Assembly: GCF_030068615.1 (NCBI RefSeq)
Contig: NZ_JASJOC010000002.1
Coordinates: 434,001-498,000, forward strand
Direction: 5' to 3'
DNA: 64,000 nucleotides
Origin: Halostagnicola sp. A-GB9-2
Lineage (GTDB): Archaea; Halobacteriota; Halobacteria; Halobacteriales; Natrialbaceae
This document shows positions 62,335 through 64,000 of the stretch, piece by piece (the stretch's first letter is position 1; every line of letters starts with the position of its first letter). The position numbers and the translations under genes were made by a program. Under the pieces are notes generated by a model, which worked only from the letters and a program-made list of their open reading frames with translations, ran no database searches and had not been told where the DNA came from.

Positions 62335-63489
62335 TCACTCGAATTCGGTAACCGTCCCGTTCACATCGATCCGGTTGAACTCGAGGGTGATCGATTCGTT
62401 CTCTCGAAGTTGGTCGCCGTGGAACCTGACGCCCGTGTCGGTCTCGAGGGTCCGAAGTTCGACCTCGAGGGTCACGTCTCGGTTCGTTGGATGCTCGCGG
62501 AGGTGGATGTTCCCGTCGTCGCTCTCGAGGACGACTTCGGCGGGTTCGCTTCGAACGGACTCGACCGTCGCGAAGGTTTCCCCGCGGACCGTTTCGGTCT
62601 GTCCGACCTCGAGGCTTTCGTCGACGTTCGGGCTGACTGAGTCGAGTTCGATCGTGGCCCGAGTCGTCGTCGGCTCGCCGGCCTGCTCGTCGGTTCCTCG
62701 CTGGCGGATTTCGCCCTCGAGGTCGTAGGCGTCGGTCTGGAGCGTGAGTTGGGTTCCGATGGTTACCGGTTGGGTGCCGTATGTCGGCGTGGTGCCCTCG
62801 GTGAGTGTCTCGAGTTCGGCTCCGACGAACGCCCGGTACTGATCGCCGCCTGTTGGATAGAGATCGACGGCGGTTACGGTGGCAGTTTCGTGCGGCCCGA
62901 GCGCGACCGTGTCGCCGGACTCGAGTTCGGCCGCAGTTCGGTCGTCTACCGTCGTTTCGAGAAGGACCGGGGTTGTGTCGGTCTCGAGGGCCGGGTTGTC
63001 GAAGTCGACGTCCGTCACTTCTCCTTGCGTGGTGTACTCGGCCGTGGCTAGTTGGAGGTCGGTTCCGACGCGGAGTTCCTCGCCGGCGTACTGGATGTTC
63101 GAGGAGTCGTCGTCGGAGTCTGTCAGTTCGCCGTTGATTTCGGTTCGTATCGTAACGGTGGGTTCGACGTTGTTCGACAGGTTCGGCGTGACGTAGACAT
63201 CCGTAATCGTGAGGTTGTGTGGGCTGTCTTCATGCGTGACGGTATCGCCCTCGTTGATTCGATCGACGACGTACTCGGATTGGTCGCCCAGGTCGATCGT
63301 GACGTGTCTGGTCTCGAGGTCTTCGTCGGGGTCGATCGAGGATTCATCGGGCTCGCTCGAGTCGCCGATTCCGAGGACGCCGACGACCGCGACGCCTGCG
63401 ACGAGGACCGCGAGTACGAGGACGATGGCGAGGGCGTCGACGACGTTGACGACACCGAAGAGATTCCCGTCTTCGTCGATGACAGTCAC
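62335..63489 (-). CDS. DUF4330-family membrane-anchored protein
   Basis: This 384-residue protein begins TVIDEDGNLFGVVNVVDALAIVLVLAVLVAGVAVVGVLG, the DUF4330 N-terminus (an I-D-x-x-G-x-L-F-G-x-x-N motif before one span). The rest is an extracellular acidic, beta-rich domain with repeated metal-like patterns (VRGETFATVES, VALGPHETATVTAV) and N-x-S/T sequons. Function is unknown. The link with surface polysaccharide genes fits its location next to the glycan locus. Confidence 0.85.
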   Translation of the reverse strand: MTVIDEDGNLFGVVNVVDALAIVLVLAVLVAGVAVVGVLGIGDSSEPDESSIDPDEDLETRHVTIDLGDQSEYVVDRINEGDTVTHEDSPHNLTITDVYVTPNLSNNVEPTVTIRTEINGELTDSDDDSSNIQYAGEELRVGTDLQLATAEYTTQGEVTDVDFDNPALETDTTPVLLETTVDDRTAAELESGDTVALGPHETATVTAVDLYPTGGDQYRAFVGAELETLTEGTTPTYGTQPVTIGTQLTLQTDAYDLEGEIRQRGTDEQAGEPTTTRATIELDSVSPNVDESLEVGQTETVRGETFATVESVRSEPAEVVLESDDGNIHLREHPTNRDVTLEVELRTLETDTGVRFHGDQLRENESITLEFNRIDVNGTVTEFE

Positions 63490-64000
63490 GTTTCCTCACT
63501 GTTCATTGGAATTTATTCACGAGTGAGTGTAGATAACTCCTGTGGCTTTTTGTCTCGGAGCTGTCTGGATGCTTGACAGATGGTTTGGTTCGGTATGTTT
63601 CCGTTGGTAGTAGGAACGGTTCGATTCTGGTTGGGCGGAATAATTTAGCGATCTCGGTACCACTGAGGTCCAGATCTCTAGACGTGGGAAAGGCCGAGTC
63701 TCGTACGTCCCCCTCGTTATCCGAGATGCGAACGAAGTGAGGGTGTCGCGCTCGCTTCGCGTGGTGCAGTGAAATCTAACGGCTAGCCTTCCAGGTTGGG
63801 GGACACTTCGTTCCAACTGTATTCTGGAGGGGGATGGACACACCCCAGTCCAACTGTATCCGCTCGAGTAGAAGTGGGAGGAGAGGTCGTGTAGACGCTG
63901 TGCGTTGTCTCACTATTGTCGACACTCGCTATCGGTACCGGAAGATCACTCTCCTCGAGTGCTTTCAGAGTTGTTCCTCAAAGTCAAACGGTAGCCTCAC
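63490..64000. other. non-coding right end with repeated TCCAACTGTAT motif
   Basis: I find no gene in the last 511 bases; open frames here are non-acidic and lack good starts. TCCAACTGTAT occurs at 63812-63822 and 63849-63859, each preceded by GGACAC five or seven bases earlier. Reverse-complemented, the first reads CAGTTGGAACGAAGTGTCCCCC, loosely similar to the haloarchaeal origin recognition box (a ...GGAAACGAAGGGG...-type consensus as I recall). A true origin would place an orc1/cdc6 gene beyond the right edge. Confidence 0.35.

Noticed and set aside
1-64000. CRISPR arrays, rRNA genes or a complete prophage
   Set aside because: I scanned for regularly spaced repeats, rRNA-like conserved strings and phage structural genes and saw none. 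The only short regular repeat is the four-unit 24-base array at 53289-53384, which has no spacers.

Overview
This window looks like chromosomal DNA of a haloarchaeon. The evidence is high GC with frequent CTCGAG, very acidic proteins, Tat-exported cupredoxin and dehydrogenase proteins, topoisomerase VI genes, haloarchaeal-type small zinc-ribbon and DUF families, and few Shine-Dalgarno sites. A Natrialbales-type organism (Haloterrigena/Natrinema-like) is my guess from sequence style only. One tRNA gene is present (Glu, anticodon UUC). I see no rRNA, CRISPR array or complete insertion sequence.

0-18 kb is metabolic and partly decaying. It holds a UbiA prenyltransferase, a small zinc-ribbon protein, a PAS/GAF histidine kinase and a PadR regulator, then tRNA-Glu. 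An inositol-phosphate synthase gene is broken by two single-G indels. An intact TatD hydrolase follows, then remnants of a sugar isomerase and of a membrane serine hydrolase. Two paralogous Tat-exported cupredoxin + PQQ-type sugar dehydrogenase fusions flank a sugar-phosphate isomerase. FAH-family, metallo-beta-lactamase and polysaccharide deacetylase genes close the section. UbiA, a sugar-phosphate cyclase, TatD and TIM-barrel isomerases together recall the bacterial ebo gene set.

18-39 kb is mostly housekeeping and stress: topoisomerase VI (top6B-top6A), a universal stress protein, a FetAB-like metal exporter, a Dna2-type nuclease-helicase, a UPF0175/PIN toxin-antitoxin pair, an amphi-Trp + DUF1508 protein, a second histidine kinase, DsrE, AzlCD, a CBS protein, a large CARDB-like surface protein and several small membrane proteins. 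A nickel/cobalt-type permease sits in an AT-richer patch.

39.8-62 kb is a surface-glycan and protein-glycosylation locus. It contains an ABC flippase, a bacterial-type polyprenyl-phosphate sugar transferase, several glycosyltransferases (one with a large internal deletion), a polytopic membrane protein, an NAD-dependent epimerase, a nucleotidyltransferase, two methyltransferases, a FemAB-like acetyltransferase, a DegT aminotransferase and an STT3/AglB-like oligosaccharyltransferase. The layout resembles a bacterial pgl/O-antigen pathway feeding an archaeal oligosaccharyltransferase. In its middle are three diverged genes of one unrecognised family with conserved GDWD, W-E/T-ETE-F/Y-Y and G-Q/N-HR motifs. 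They are the best candidates here for undescribed biology.

The right end has a DUF4330 protein and 500 bases of non-coding DNA with a repeated motif loosely resembling haloarchaeal origin recognition boxes. All functions are read from sequence and remembered family features; no search was run.
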